This document shows positions 12,201 through 24,745 of a stretch of 64,000 nt of DNA, piece by piece. Both the position numbers and the translations under genes were made by a program. Source of the stretch: Tetrahymena thermophila SB210 (taxonomy: Eukaryota; Ciliophora; Oligohymenophorea; Hymenostomatida; Tetrahymenidae); assembly GCF_000189635.1 (NCBI RefSeq), contig NW_002475930.1, positions 1 through 64,000 of the forward strand, given 5' to 3'. Position 1 is the first letter of the stretch, and each line of letters starts with the position of its first letter. The notes under the pieces were generated by a model that was not told where the DNA came from, searched no databases, and worked only from the letters and a program-made list of their open reading frames with translations.

Positions 12201-15200
12201 TTATATCGATGGGAAAGACGTTACGGCTTAAGGTAGCAAAAGTATATAATATTATTTATTTCGAATCAAAAGAGTATTAAATGTCAAATATTGTATTATT
12301 TGCTACCATGAAAATATTTTCTTAATTCGATAGCAAATAAGGCTGGTTTGATAAACCGAAATTACTTTAAATAGTATAAGTATCAAGGATTAAATCTTTT
12401 TAAAAACAAAAAATCTAAAAATCATTAGCTACAAGTGTATAGTGATTATTGTATACCTTCTTTACAACCATATGAAATTTGGTGTAGTTTAAATACATAA
12501 TCTATTTATATTTATTGTTTAGAGAATCGATATAAGCTAGAATTCCTTGTTAATCTAAATTATAGTACTCATCAATACTATCATTCTTATCAGTAGTTTT
12601 TAAGTCTTCAGTGATAGCAAAGTAGTTTGCATTTTTAGAATAAATATATTTTAATTAAGATTCATCTTATCCAGTAATATATAAAGATTAGTATAAATGG
12701 GAAATTGGTTAAAGTTGATTCTAAACTAACCTTAAATCGATAGCCATAAAAGTAAAATCGTAATTGATTGTAAATACTTAATTAGAAATTTCGTCTAATT
12801 CATATTAATAATTTAAATAATACTCATTCTATGGAAGATCAACTTGATTGGTGATTTAAAGACTCTATAAATCAATTATTCTTATTTAATTGCTATTTAA
12901 CTAATTGGTTTCAATGATATAGATTTGGCTTGAGTTTTTATTTGTAAACATAATTATTTTTTGATAAGCTGCAATAGCTTTTATTTTTTTCATTGACAAA
13001 AAATCATAAATTGTTAATTCGTTTTGTATTAGCACTATGAGATAGTTTAGTTCAGAGCAAAATGAAAAATCTAAAATAGATTAAGGATTTAAATCTATAT
13101 TTCTATAGATAGAAATCTGCTCTGTTTAATAGATATATAAGATTCCTTGGTTGATTAGAAATAAATAATTTTCATATAAACGTATCGGTGCTTCAAAAAA
13201 TATCCCTTCATTTAAAAATTTGCCCAGTTAACTCTCTAGATCATAAACATACAAATAGATTCCATAATTTAAGTAGACAATACTTTAAGAAAATAATTTT
13301 TTTGATAAAAGGATATCATCATCTAAACTTATTTCATAATATTTGATAGTGCAAGAACCTATATCTACTACAGCAAGAGTATTAAGCTGTTTACCTGTAT
13401 ATGGATTTTTATGTGATAGCAACAGCTATATTTATTGGTTATTAGAATTAAATGCAATATCGTTCTTTTAATACTATTTTAAATCTATTATTTCACAAGT
13501 CTTTTATGTGTAATTTAAATACATATCAATTATCATAACTGTTTATATTTAAAATTTTTATTAAAATAAATTAAATTAAATTAAATTAAATTAATTATTA
13601 CTGCTGGATTCGGTTACAAAAGCTGCTAAATTATTTTGTAAAGGCTATGCAAGTTAAAATGTTTAAAGATTTTATGGTTTGAAAAAAGTTTATATTTGAA
13701 CAGTTTAATTTTAAAATTTAATTAAATTAACTTGACTTTTCTAAACAATAAAAGACACAGGTTAATCATTCATCCACCATGCAGGATTGAACACACTATC
13801 TTCTTGATTAATAGAAAAAGAGTATAACAAAGCTTTCGTACTTATACAAAAATACCTAAGTATTATTTAATTGTCAACAGATAAATGATTTACTAACAAT
13901 AAATTAAAACTTGAATGAATTAAAATTTATTATTAAGAATAGCTTTGCAAATTCTCCTGAGACTGGCTGTTTAATGAAATGGAGTTTGGATCATTATAAT
14001 CAAACTATAGCATATTTTAACTGTATAAAAATATCTTTTTTCTTTACATATCAATATCAAACCTCATATAATTTTACTTTTTAAATAAAATATTTTAAGT
14101 CAATTCAATTATTTTTTAAAATAATAAATTAATTCTATCAATTTTAATTTATTTTATATATATAATTTTGCAGAGAATTTTAAACATTTCAAATTTATTT
14201 TTGAAAATATATTTTTAGTAAAGGTTAAACAAATGTTATGAGGATTTACTTTTTGATTGCTATTAAATAGTATTTTCATTTTTTACTGTTGAATTTAAGC
14301 TGTAAATTTTGAGTTATTTTATAAAAGATTTTATTCTCAATAAATAATTTAAAAGGCTAGAATAAATATTGAAACTATTAAAGCATTCATTATATTCAAA
14401 TAATTACGGTATTATATTTAATATTGCAAATGCAAATTTCAAAAATTTTTTGGATTCAATATTCTTTTTAACTTAATATCCTAAATTTCAGTGTATAGCC
14501 TAGAAAAAGGTAGTATTCTAGAGTACCACATATATATAAATATATATAAAGGAATTTTTATTGAGAAAGTGATATTTATTAATTCAAAATAAAATTAATT
14601 TATTGAAAAAATTAAATTGTAATTGTAAGAAAAATTTTAATTTAAAAAAATGATCATTAATTAAGAGTTAAATTAAACTTACCTGATCAAAGACTTTTCT
14701 GTACTGATTAGAAACTAAAGAATCCTAGTTATTAGCATTAAATGTAATGATTGACGGATCATAATCGAAGCAAGGTAGGATTATAAATCTCTTCTGAAAA
14801 TCATAAAATATTTATATATTTGAAGTCTACTAAAAGCATTTATCTCTAAATGAGTTAAAATTTTATTTGGTGATATAGTCATATACTAAAATTCTACCTG
14901 ACTAAAAGAAAAATATAGTATTACAAGAAATAATAGGAATATAGTAAATTGAAAAGTATGGCTGACCACTTTGAACAGACTCTAGTTCATATAAGCTGTT
15001 AAATACTTAGAGTGATACATTCATAGTTCCTGGCCCACAATCTACAATTATTTTATTAGCCAGGAAATCGATCTTAACACTTTAAACAGATTCCAAAGGT
15101 TTTAAAGTAACATTTAAAGTTTTAGCTACATTAAAATTATTGTCTATGACATAGACAGATTGCATATTCCAAGCGATGATTTATGTTTCATTTAGTTTTA

Positions 15201-16536
15201 ACAATTTTTTGAAACTAAATTGTATTTATGTTTATGAATATGTAAAATCTTAAAGATTTATTTTCCAAATACTTTGATCTATAATAATAAATAAATTATT
15301 TGAGATATCCACATACTAGAGAACAAAATATTGAGGAAAGTTGATTGATTTTATCAAAAGCATATTTTAATGTTGAATTTAATATATGTTTACTAAATTA
15401 CCAGATCCATTTGAAATAGTAACAAATATGTTAGGGTCAATGAATATGTTCTAAAAACTATTAAGAAGTTGATACGAGAATATTAGTTCCAAGGTCTCGC
15501 TGTTAAAGACATAGAGATTTTAAAAATATATAACCAAAACTTATTTAAGAGAATCAATATACTTAATATAATCAATATTTAACTCCTAAAGATAAGATTT
15601 ACCACTATTTTAGATATTTTGGAGGAAATATTTATCATCAACATTATATCCAGCATATTTCATTACAGTTAGTTATGTATTTGCATATTAAACGAAAAGG
15701 TTACCAATTAATAAGTATTAAGTCTAGATCAAGCTTTAAGCAACTCTATACCTTGTTAATTGCATATTCTTTGGATTGTAAGTAAATAAATTTCCAATAT
15801 AAAGTTAATAAAGGTTGGTTATAGGAGACCTAGGTGTGTCAAGTATTATAATTTATTGCGAATTTTAATTGAGTTATATTAATTAAAGAAAATTGTAATC
15901 AGAACATATTTAATTTTGCATCTAGCTATCACAACTTAATGTAGAATCTTAGTTAAAAACAATATCTTATTGATCAGTATTAAGTTGAGCTACTTTTGTT
16001 ACATATTTATTCCTGAAAATAATCTGATTGTACTACTGTAAAAAAATTATTGAGTTGTACTATTAATCTAAGAAATATTGCTAATACGTTTAACTGCTAA
16101 TATTGTAAAAGATTAAATAAGTTGTATTATAAAAGCCAATCAAATTCTCTATCTAATTATCTATAAAGTGAAATTACGAACTGACAGGGAATACACTTTT
16201 TACAGTATCGTCTCTGGAATTTACAATAATAATGCTTTGATAATTTCCTATTATTTACCAGTAAAAACTAACTTTTTGTATTTGTTCTATCTTAGTAGCC
16301 ACTTTAGCCAAACAAATAAGTGACTGAGTGACAAAGACATTCAACTAGCACAGAGAAGTATTGTTCAAGGAAATAAACTTCAAATTTAATATTTAATTTA
16401 CAATATCAGCTTTAATAACTTAAAGAGAAGACTGCTGATAGATACCAACTTCTAAGAGTGACTACTAAAAAACAAACTATTATTAAATTAAAAAGAGTTA
16501 GCAAATATATATATAATTAACTTTGGTATGATGCAT
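6218..16536 (-). CDS. Giant multi-pass membrane protein with beta-helix and Cys-rich ectodomain, 3118 aa
   Basis: Five exons on the minus strand: 14683-16536, 13602-14076, 10830-13538, 9345-10766 and 6218-9114; introns of 606, 63, 63 and 230 nt. They sum to 9357 nt and phases agree at every junction. The start (complement of 16534-16536) gives a hydrophobic leader, MHHTKVNYIYICQLFLIQQQ. Residues about 30-1550 look like repeated beta-strand units, possibly propellers. About 1550-1960 carries beta-helix repeats with GGAI and GGGIYY turns, like polymorphic outer membrane proteins. About 2050-2200 is Cys-rich (CIPCPNGFYSL, then a GYWR motif), followed by several membrane helices (about 2204-2592) and a Q/S/N-rich cytosolic tail of about 520 residues. 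This architecture is known from large ciliate 'transmembrane protein' families of unknown function. A cell-surface role is inferred. Confidence 0.9.
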
Positions 16537-16792
16537 TAATAATCAATCATACATTAAAATAAATAAATACTGATTAATTATTTTCAAATTTTAATTTTTT
16601 AACTCAAATAATTTTAACTAAAAAATTAGTATTTTAAATTAATCTAGCAATTCTTTAAGTCTTTTGTAAGGTGAATTGCTATACCAAAAAACTACTTTTT
16701 ACATGTTAATTGTAAATAAATCAAACTTTTTTTTTATTAAATTTAATAGATTTAATCTGATATTTATTGCTATCAGTTCTTTAAACTTCAAA
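16537..16792. promoter_or_regulatory. Divergent intergenic region between two start codons
   Basis: Only 256 bp separate the start of the giant membrane-protein gene (minus) from the candidate start of the small plus-strand gene. The stretch is A/T-rich with a long T run just before the plus-strand ATG. Any promoters must lie here or within the genes; no specific element is recognisable. Confidence 0.4.
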
Positions 16793-17285
16793 ATGAATGA
16801 TCAAATTACATCTCCTTCTTATATGTCCCATAGAATTATCTCGCAGTAAGACCAGGAAAGTAAGTATTTAGATTAAATGAAAAGAACATCGTCAATTGGA
16901 TATTAATGGAGTCTTCTCAGCTTGCTAACTAACTCCAGAGTATTTTTATCCCAAATAAATATGAAATTTAGCTTATCAAAGCTTATAAAGTATTTATCAC
17001 TGATATCTTTCACTCCTGTAATTGTATCACTATGATAATTATTCCCAAAAGACTACATTATTTGACAGTCTAATATCCTCTCGCAAGTTCCATACAGCAA
17101 CTAGCTGTCATAATTTGGATCACATACTGCTACACAGGATTAAGAGCTCTTTTAGAAGTAAGTCCCCTAAATACATGTTGAAGTGCATGTATTATTTACT
17201 GAAAATTCAAAATTTTTTATACACTTTATACACTCCTAGCTCGAATTCCATTACTCGCAATATGGATTGGATGATTATTTATTGA
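16793..17285 (+). CDS. Small unrecognised protein, two exons, about 152 aa
   Basis: ATG at 16793 opens an 80-codon frame (MNDQITSPSYMSHRII...) with in-frame TAA as Gln, ending at TGA 17033-17035. A second frame is open from 17004 to TGA 17283-17285. A candidate intron, 17018-17051, starts GTAATT, ends CCCAAAAG and joins the frames in phase to give 152 residues. At 34 nt it is shorter than the other introns in this window (43 nt and up), so a frameshifted relic is an alternative. The second part is basic, with LISSRKFHTATSCHNL and KSSFRSKSPKYML. No domain is recognised. Confidence 0.4.
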
Positions 17286-20200
17286 TTGTTTCTGTGAATT
17301 CTATTTTAAATAAAGATATTCCGATAAAATAAATGCATCAAAGCGACATAAATGGTACCTTACTATAGCTATGCTTTAGAAAAGGCTGCAAACCCTGTTA
17401 TAAAAAATACAATAAATTAACAAAAGTAATTTATATTCATAATCTTAATTTCAATAAAATATTGATATTTAGTGTATAAAATTCTTAAATTTAGAATGAG
17501 TTTAATTAGGAAATAAAATTAATGATTATTATCTAGCTAGTTAACTAATAAATTGAATGCAATTATTAACTAAATAGTGAATGAAAAACTTTTCACATAT
17601 ATTAAAAACCATGCATTTACTTTTCCTAATTATTTTTATATAAGAAAAAAGTAATCTTTTCTATTTACTTTTGGTATTATTTATTACATTTTTTAGCTTT
17701 TCGAATATTTTAAACATTACTACTCAAAAGAAACCTTCATTCAATCAACAAAGTTTTCATCTTGTACTATTTAAAATTTTGAAACTTTTTAAATATTCCT
17801 TTTTATGATGTTAATTGTAATATTTTTTTATTGTTTTTAATTATAAATTCCTTCCAAAAGTTTATTAAATACAGCATATATATATTTATCTACCCTATGC
17901 AAAATGCTTATATAAAAAGACTAAAGATTTTCTATCTATTTTGCTTGAATAGTATTTTATATTATTTTTTCTGTGAAAGAAAATGAAATTATGATTTGAA
18001 TATTTATTTTTACATTGAAATAAATCTATTTTGATAATAAATATTAATTTATTTAATTTAAAATTAGAAATTAAAAATAGAACTCCTAAAATTTATTTTT
18101 TAACAAAAAAATTTTTAATTATCAGTGGGATTTTAAATAATTTTACAATAATAAATATTAAAAAAAAAATAATTTTATTTTAAATCAATTATTTATTTAT
18201 TTAATCAAGAAATTATTGTATTATATTTATTTTTTATTAATATTTAGAACAACTTATTACTTTAAAGAAAGATAGAAAATAAGAAAATTCATGTTTAATT
18301 AATAATTTGAAATATGCTCAATTTAGAAATAAATTAAATTGCTCTTTTGATAAGGATTTATTATTAATAATAACAAATAAAATTATAAATTTACTTGCAT
18401 TTGAAATTATTTAATAAAAGATATTTTAATTTATATAACCAATTATTTTTCAAGCACTCATTAAGAATATAAATAAAGACACATTCATGTATTTAATTTA
18501 AATATTACCAACTCAGAATACATTAATTTTCCAAAAACGAAATGAGTAAGATCACTCTTTCACTAATTTAAACTAATTATTTCTTCAAATAATAATTAAT
18601 AAAAACAATCCTTTCAATATGTTTAATATGTTTGAACACAGAAGAATATATATCTTTATTTGAATGGCATTTCTTCTTTAATAGAAATATTTAATTAAAT
18701 CTCTTAATAATTTACTCACAATGAATATTTATTTATATTGTTTAAATCAGGAATTTTTTAAGCAAATGTCTATATAAATCATATCTTAATAGCAAAAAGT
18801 AAAAACTGCTCGATCTCATTACAAATTTTTCTAGATTTTTTTACCTCTTATACATACATATATATAAATTCTTTATTTAAGTAAAATGAATTTTATATAT
18901 AATTTTAATGAAATGATTGAATATAGATTTAAAGTATTTTGATTGTTTAGCTCTTTTTACTAAATTATATATTTAAATAAAATTTTTTTTATTTATTTGT
19001 AATTCTATCACCTTTCTATCATTCTTGAATTATTTATTGTATAAATCCATAATTAATTTTAAATCTTTTTACTTATCAAGAAAATTTAGAAAATCAATAG
19101 AAAATATTATTATAAAAATAATCTTATATTCAAATGTTTAATAATTTTAATATGGAATTTACTATTAAGAAGATAGTTAGTTAGTTATGTATTTTAAGTA
19201 AAAAATGTTTAAGCTATTTTTAGATTTAAACTAAAAAATGATTAATTTATCTTATTTATTCAAAAAATATTTTTAGAAACTAAAAGTAATGGATGGGACA
19301 GACCATCAATCCGTTCATAAATAAATGTTTATTAATTGCAAATAATTTAAATTTTGAAAGATGAGGTTTCATCATCTTAATAAATCTTTTATATGAAATG
19401 AACTAAAACAGTATTTTGTATTTTGTGAAGAATCTTTAACAAATGCATCATTAAGTCTGGCTTAGTTAAGTCTATTCTGTGATTATTTACCAAACTGTAT
19501 CATAAACCTAGCATTTAATTAATTTTAAGTGAAGCTAAAATTGACTATGTTTATGTATTATGATTATTTATCTATTATTTATTTTTAATAATTAAGCTTA
19601 GATTTATATAAATAATACTGATATTCATTTAATCAAAATGTTTTTGACAATTAAATGAGTCACTCAATCTTACTACTTCAAATATTAAAATTGCTTGTTT
19701 GGTATTTTCAGGAGCTTTTGTAAAATGAGAAATGAAAATATTAATTATTAGAGAAAATCTTTTTAAATAAAAGTAAAATATTTGTTTAGAAAGCTTTCAA
19801 AATTAAAATGGGATTGGTTTGATAATATTTTTGTATTATTTTTTGTATTCATTAAATATTTGTTTCGTTCTTTTTTCTTGAATGTGAAAATGTATGAATT
19901 ATTATAGTTTATGGAATAATATATATTTCAATGAACATATGGAATGTATCATATTATAAATTGGAAGTATTTTCACAATATAATAATATTTAATAATATA
20001 CTTATTTGCATTAGCTTAGGTTTTAATTTCAAGATGTCGCATTGTTGTATACAATTGTGCGTAAGTAAGAGATATTAATAATATTTTGTAATAATTCAGT
20101 ACAATTTAATTTGATAGATTGTATTAATTAGAGTACGTATACTAAAAATGTATTCTATTCAAATTATAACTTAATTTGATTTGATTTGATTTTTCAAATT

Positions 20201-23200
20201 ACGCTATGAAATAAAATCTTCTTATTAATAATGGTGATATATCTTGTAAGCGCATATTATTTGATTAATTAAAATTACATTATAGGTATATTATTCATAT
20301 TGGTATTATCTTTACAGTTCTAGCGTTCACTTTGAAGAACTTTACCATAATATTCTTAAACCATGATTATTTACTTTCGAGTCTATTTATTTGATGGGTA
20401 GGTCTATAAGCAAGTAAGATTATAATAATATAATCCAATAAGTGCTCTAATAATAATAATTTATAACATTTAAATATGATCAAACTCATCTCCCATTTTT
20501 ATTTGATTAAGATCACAAATTTAACCAAAATCGGTTATTTAAAATGGAAAATTATATGTTATTATTTATTTTTAAATTTAAAATAAAACTAAAAGTATCA
20601 ATTTATCTATGTATATTTATTTCCATCAATTCATTCAATTAAATTATAAAAGTAAAAAGATAAAAGCAAATCAATAATATCTTAAATATAATAATAAAGT
20701 ATTATTAATTACCAATTAATTCCATTTCTTAATTGATTTATTCACTTGACTCTTTCAAGAATTATAGATTTTTAACTGCAGAGTGTCACTTGCAATTATT
20801 GTATTTAAATTTTTTAAGAGATATTAATTTAGTGAAAGAATATCTTTAAATAGAATAGAGCATTAGACAAACATTTAGGCAAATAAATTTTAATTAGATT
20901 TAAAATCACTGTCATATTAATAATAAAATCCCTAAAAATATAATTAATTTGTAATTTCGCTAATGACTGAATAAATTTCTTTTATACAGCTCAAAAAAAT
21001 TGTAATCTATATATAAAAAAAAAGTAAAACAGCATTCTTTCTATTCTTTTTTTTGTGATTTAAAAAGTTTAAATAAAAACTCTTTCATTTATTAAATATT
21101 TTAAATAAAATTTTGAAAGAATATAAAATTATAATTGAATTCTGATGAAATAATCAAAGAATGAATGACAATAATATTTGAAAAACTAATATAGTTATAA
21201 TAAATATTTATAATTCTTAAAAGCAATTTATTTTATTTTATTATTATTCAAAGAATAAATTATGTAAAAAATCGTAATTTATTAGTTTTAGTATTTGGGT
21301 TATATTTTAAAAAATATTTATAGCAAATAAAATTAATTCAGAGCCTAAAGATAATTGTAATTTAAATACTCATTTTATCAAAATTTATATAATTCTTTTA
21401 TCCTGTTAAATTATATTTTCAATTAATTAGCAAAATGGTCCTTAATATAAGAATATTTTTAATTTACACTTGAAAATACTAAATCATTTATTTTTTAATT
21501 CTACTCAAACTTTTATTAAAATAAAATTTTATCTACATTCCAAATAGCGATTACAAAGTTTTTATTTCTAAAAAAATAATAATAATGTTTTTCCATAATA
21601 TTCAAAGAAGTGAATCAACAAAACTGAATAAAGAACGAATTTTAAACAAATTTAAATTCAAATCATACTTCTTTAAAAATTAAATTTCAAGACAAGCTCA
21701 GGTAATAAGATAATTTTAAACATTTCACAAGTAAATGCATGAAAATTTAAATATGAATAATATAGCTTATCAACTAAAAATCGATAATATCTCCTGATCA
21801 ATAATAGAAAAATTAAATAGAACTCTATCTCTTTATTATTACTCTTATTATATAATTAGTAATGATTAAAAGTGAGTATGTAAACAATTATATATTTTAA
21901 AATTTTTATCTTGTAAAGGTTTTTCAATTTTCGATTTCATATAAATTTATCTGCAAAGTAAAGGTTGAATGTGAAGCTTAACCTAGGTTTTTGAGCCATG
22001 CTTAACTTCAGCAGTTAAGGCTTAGATTTTAATATATTTGAATTACTATATTATTTATTTATTAATTTGTGTTTTCCAAAATTTTAATAAATTTGTTTTT
22101 AGTTGACCTGATATTTTAGAAATCTAAGATAGATAAAATTAAATAATAGTAATTTCAATTGAGTTCGCCAAAGGTTTTAATAACTTTGAATATCATAAAT
22201 CTCATAAAAAAAAGAGTAAACTAAAAAAAATTCAATCAATGAATCTTTTTTAATCAAAAATTAAGAAAAAATTCTAATAGAATCTATATTGCTAAAATAG
22301 AATAAACCTAAAGGGTAAATAAATAAACAAATATTTCTATCCTCCCTTCCTAAAATTATCTAATTGAAATATCTAATATTCAAATTTCATTTATTTTTTA
22401 AATATGTAAATTTATTCTTTTTTAGCAGAAGGATTTCTAGTCACTTGCGCTCTCTGATGATAGATTTTTTAACTATGTGTTACAATTTTTATGCAATGCC
22501 TCATAAAGTTATCACAAAAGATTGTGGGTAAACGAAGGTGATTAAAAGTGTAAGAAAATTTGAAGTAAATTGCAAATAAATTTAGATTACAATATCTGTT
22601 TACCTGAAAAAAGTATTAATTATTTCGATTTATCGATTGTAAATTTTAAATGAAGACAAATATGTTTTATCAATTCTTTTTTTATCGACCACTTTTTGCT
22701 TTCATTTACTTTATCAATAAATTTATTCATTTGTTAATTAATCTAGGCTTGTATAGATAGACTTTGCCTTTATTTATCTAGAAGCAAATTTTTTTCTAAC
22801 TTTATTCGTATTGTAAAGAATTATCTCTCCCCACCAGTCAACGAAATTAATTATTGATTAACTGGTTATGCTTCCCCTACCCATTAAAATAATCTGAGTA
22901 TTCTGTGATTGTATGTAATCTAACAAATTTATTTCGCACTCAATCAATCAATAATTAAAAAGATAAGCCTGAGATCTGAGACGAGAGAAGGTGATACTAC
23001 TACATTAAAATTTGTTTTTAATCAAAAAATAATTACTAAATATATAAATACCTTTTTGATCATTAAATATCTTGAATGTGAGCTGACTACAATCTATAAT
23101 AATTAAAAAGCCAAAATTTAACTAATACTTAATAAATTTTAATCGCAGAAAAGATAAAACATAAAAAATTCTTTTCTACTATATTTGAATTACCATCATT

Positions 23201-23380
23201 CAAATTTAATCACAATACTCCTGGATTATTATTCAATCAATAGTTGTATTTCTAAACTATATACAGTCTAATTTGCTTTAGAAAAATTCACTGCTAGTCT
23301 AAAAAAGGAAGTTGATTTTACAAATAAATATGCCTATACCTTAGTAATCTTAAAAGTCCACTGCTAACAGTTCAATGTGC
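17286..23380. other. 6-kb AT-rich stretch without a supported gene
   Basis: Read on both strands in the ciliate code this shows no open frame with convincing protein composition. A weak open stretch of about 60 codons near 19450-19640 (plus) and GC-richer patches near 21960-22020, 22440-22550 and 22820-23000 stand out. The last has a C-rich segment (ctccccaccagtc, then ttcccctaccc) and an agatctgagacgagagaagg stretch; these could be untranslated RNA, but nothing fits a tRNA or a known RNA family. Confidence 0.5.
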
Positions 23381-24745
23381 ATGGAAAAAATAAGTGAAAA
23401 TAATTTTGATTAGAATAATACTTCTATCAACTATAACGATAATACATTTGCTACTTTGAATAACTAGAACAAGATTGACGGTTTGGATAACCTTAAATAG
23501 AACTCTAAGGATCTTTGTTAAATTATCGAAGAAGAATAACAGCAAGCAAATGATCACGGGGAAAATGTTCACTAATCTTTAAGCGCTCGCTAAGTGTCTG
23601 AAGAAGATAAAAACAATCAAAGTGCCCCATAGATATCTCCAGTTTTAAGACAAAAAGAAAATAAAGGTCTTCAATATAAAAATAAAGTTTTTGTCTGTGA
23701 ATAATAATAGTAAAATCCTTAAATCTAGAAAAAACCTGACAATTTAATTGAATCAATACACCTTTCTAAAATACCTGTATCAAAAATGGAAGCACCCAGA
23801 ATGGTTTAGGCTTATGCAGCTGATGAAGAAAAACCTGTCCGTAAAATATCAGAATAAAAATTGTCTTGCAAAATTTGTTTGGAAGAGCAAGGTCCATTCA
23901 TTACACCTTGCAAGTGTTCAGGAAGTTGTTCATATGTGCATGAAAAATGTTTAAAAGATTGGATTTTATAATAAATGAAAAACAAAAAAAAGATTTAAAA
24001 TATTGAAAGTAATGGAACAAAAGAGCTCATTTTGTTTTAAAATTAGCTTCCTGAAGCTAAATGTGAAATATGCTAACACAAATATTAATATTAAACTATT
24101 TTTAGCAACAAGCTTAGTTTCGACTGCCTTAAAAAATGTGATCAAACCACTTAAAGTTTTACTACTGGCTTTATAGGCAGTCTCCTTTCTTGCTTTATGA
24201 TTTTTTTGATAGTCATAATGTTTACAAATAGTCCCTTTTAAAGCAGTTCTAGTTAAAATAACTCTACTTAAAGTGATTAAAGCTAATAATAAAGTACTCA
24301 AAATGAAAAAAATGAAAATAGTTCAAGTGACAACAGCTCTCTATATCAAATTATATTCGTCAGCGTCAGTTTCATAATATTATTAGCTTTTATTCTCATA
24401 ACAGTAAAGTGCTGCAAAAAAGGGCTCTGGTTAAAAAAGGTTGTGTCATGGAAAATTTTGGGCTTTGGAGAAAAAGCTTAATAAGAAATCGAAATCAAGC
24501 ATAACACAGTTTTACCTACTTAAATAATTGCTTAAAATCCTCCTTAAACTTAAAGAGTGGTACCAAGAACCAATTAATAAACCTAAGTGAGATCGAATAC
24601 TGCTCGTATTCTTACTCAAAGCTAGGCTTAAAGATAGTAAATGAGCAGACTAGTTCCAATTAACATCTAAATGAATGAAACATTAATACAATAATAAAAT
24701 AGAACAATTATTACTACACAAGCCCTTAGAAATACAAGAAATTGA
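23381..24745 (+). CDS. Membrane RING-CH (MARCH-type) E3 ubiquitin-ligase-like protein, 454 aa
   Basis: One exon from ATG 23381 to TGA 24743-24745; many TAA/TAG codons read as Gln. The first 160 residues are polar and low-complexity. A RING-CH (C4HC3) finger follows: C163-x2-C166, C177-x-C179, H187-x2-C190 with W194 after it, then C228-x2-C231. His in the fourth zinc position and the Trp mark the RING-CH class, whose members ubiquitinate membrane proteins. Two hydrophobic segments lie after the finger, at about 262-285 (TTGFIGSLLSCFMIFLIVIM) and 320-341 (IIFVSVSFIILLAFILITV), the usual MARCH arrangement, so the finger should face the cytosol. The spacing between the last two cysteine pairs is long (37 residues between C190 and C228). 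The polar tail is rich in Gln and Thr. The flanks on both sides are gene-free for over 2.8 kb. Confidence 0.93.

Noticed and set aside
14077-14682. Possible boundary between two genes at the 606-nt gap in the giant membrane-protein gene
   Set aside because: Donor and acceptor are good, phase is kept, and both sides have the same type of beta-rich sequence. One gene is simpler, although an in-phase ATG at 14060 leaves a small doubt.
19290-19640. Plus-strand open pieces beginning MDGTDHQ and ASLSLAQ
   Set aside because: Each is under 65 codons, broken by TGA, and no splice sites join them convincingly.
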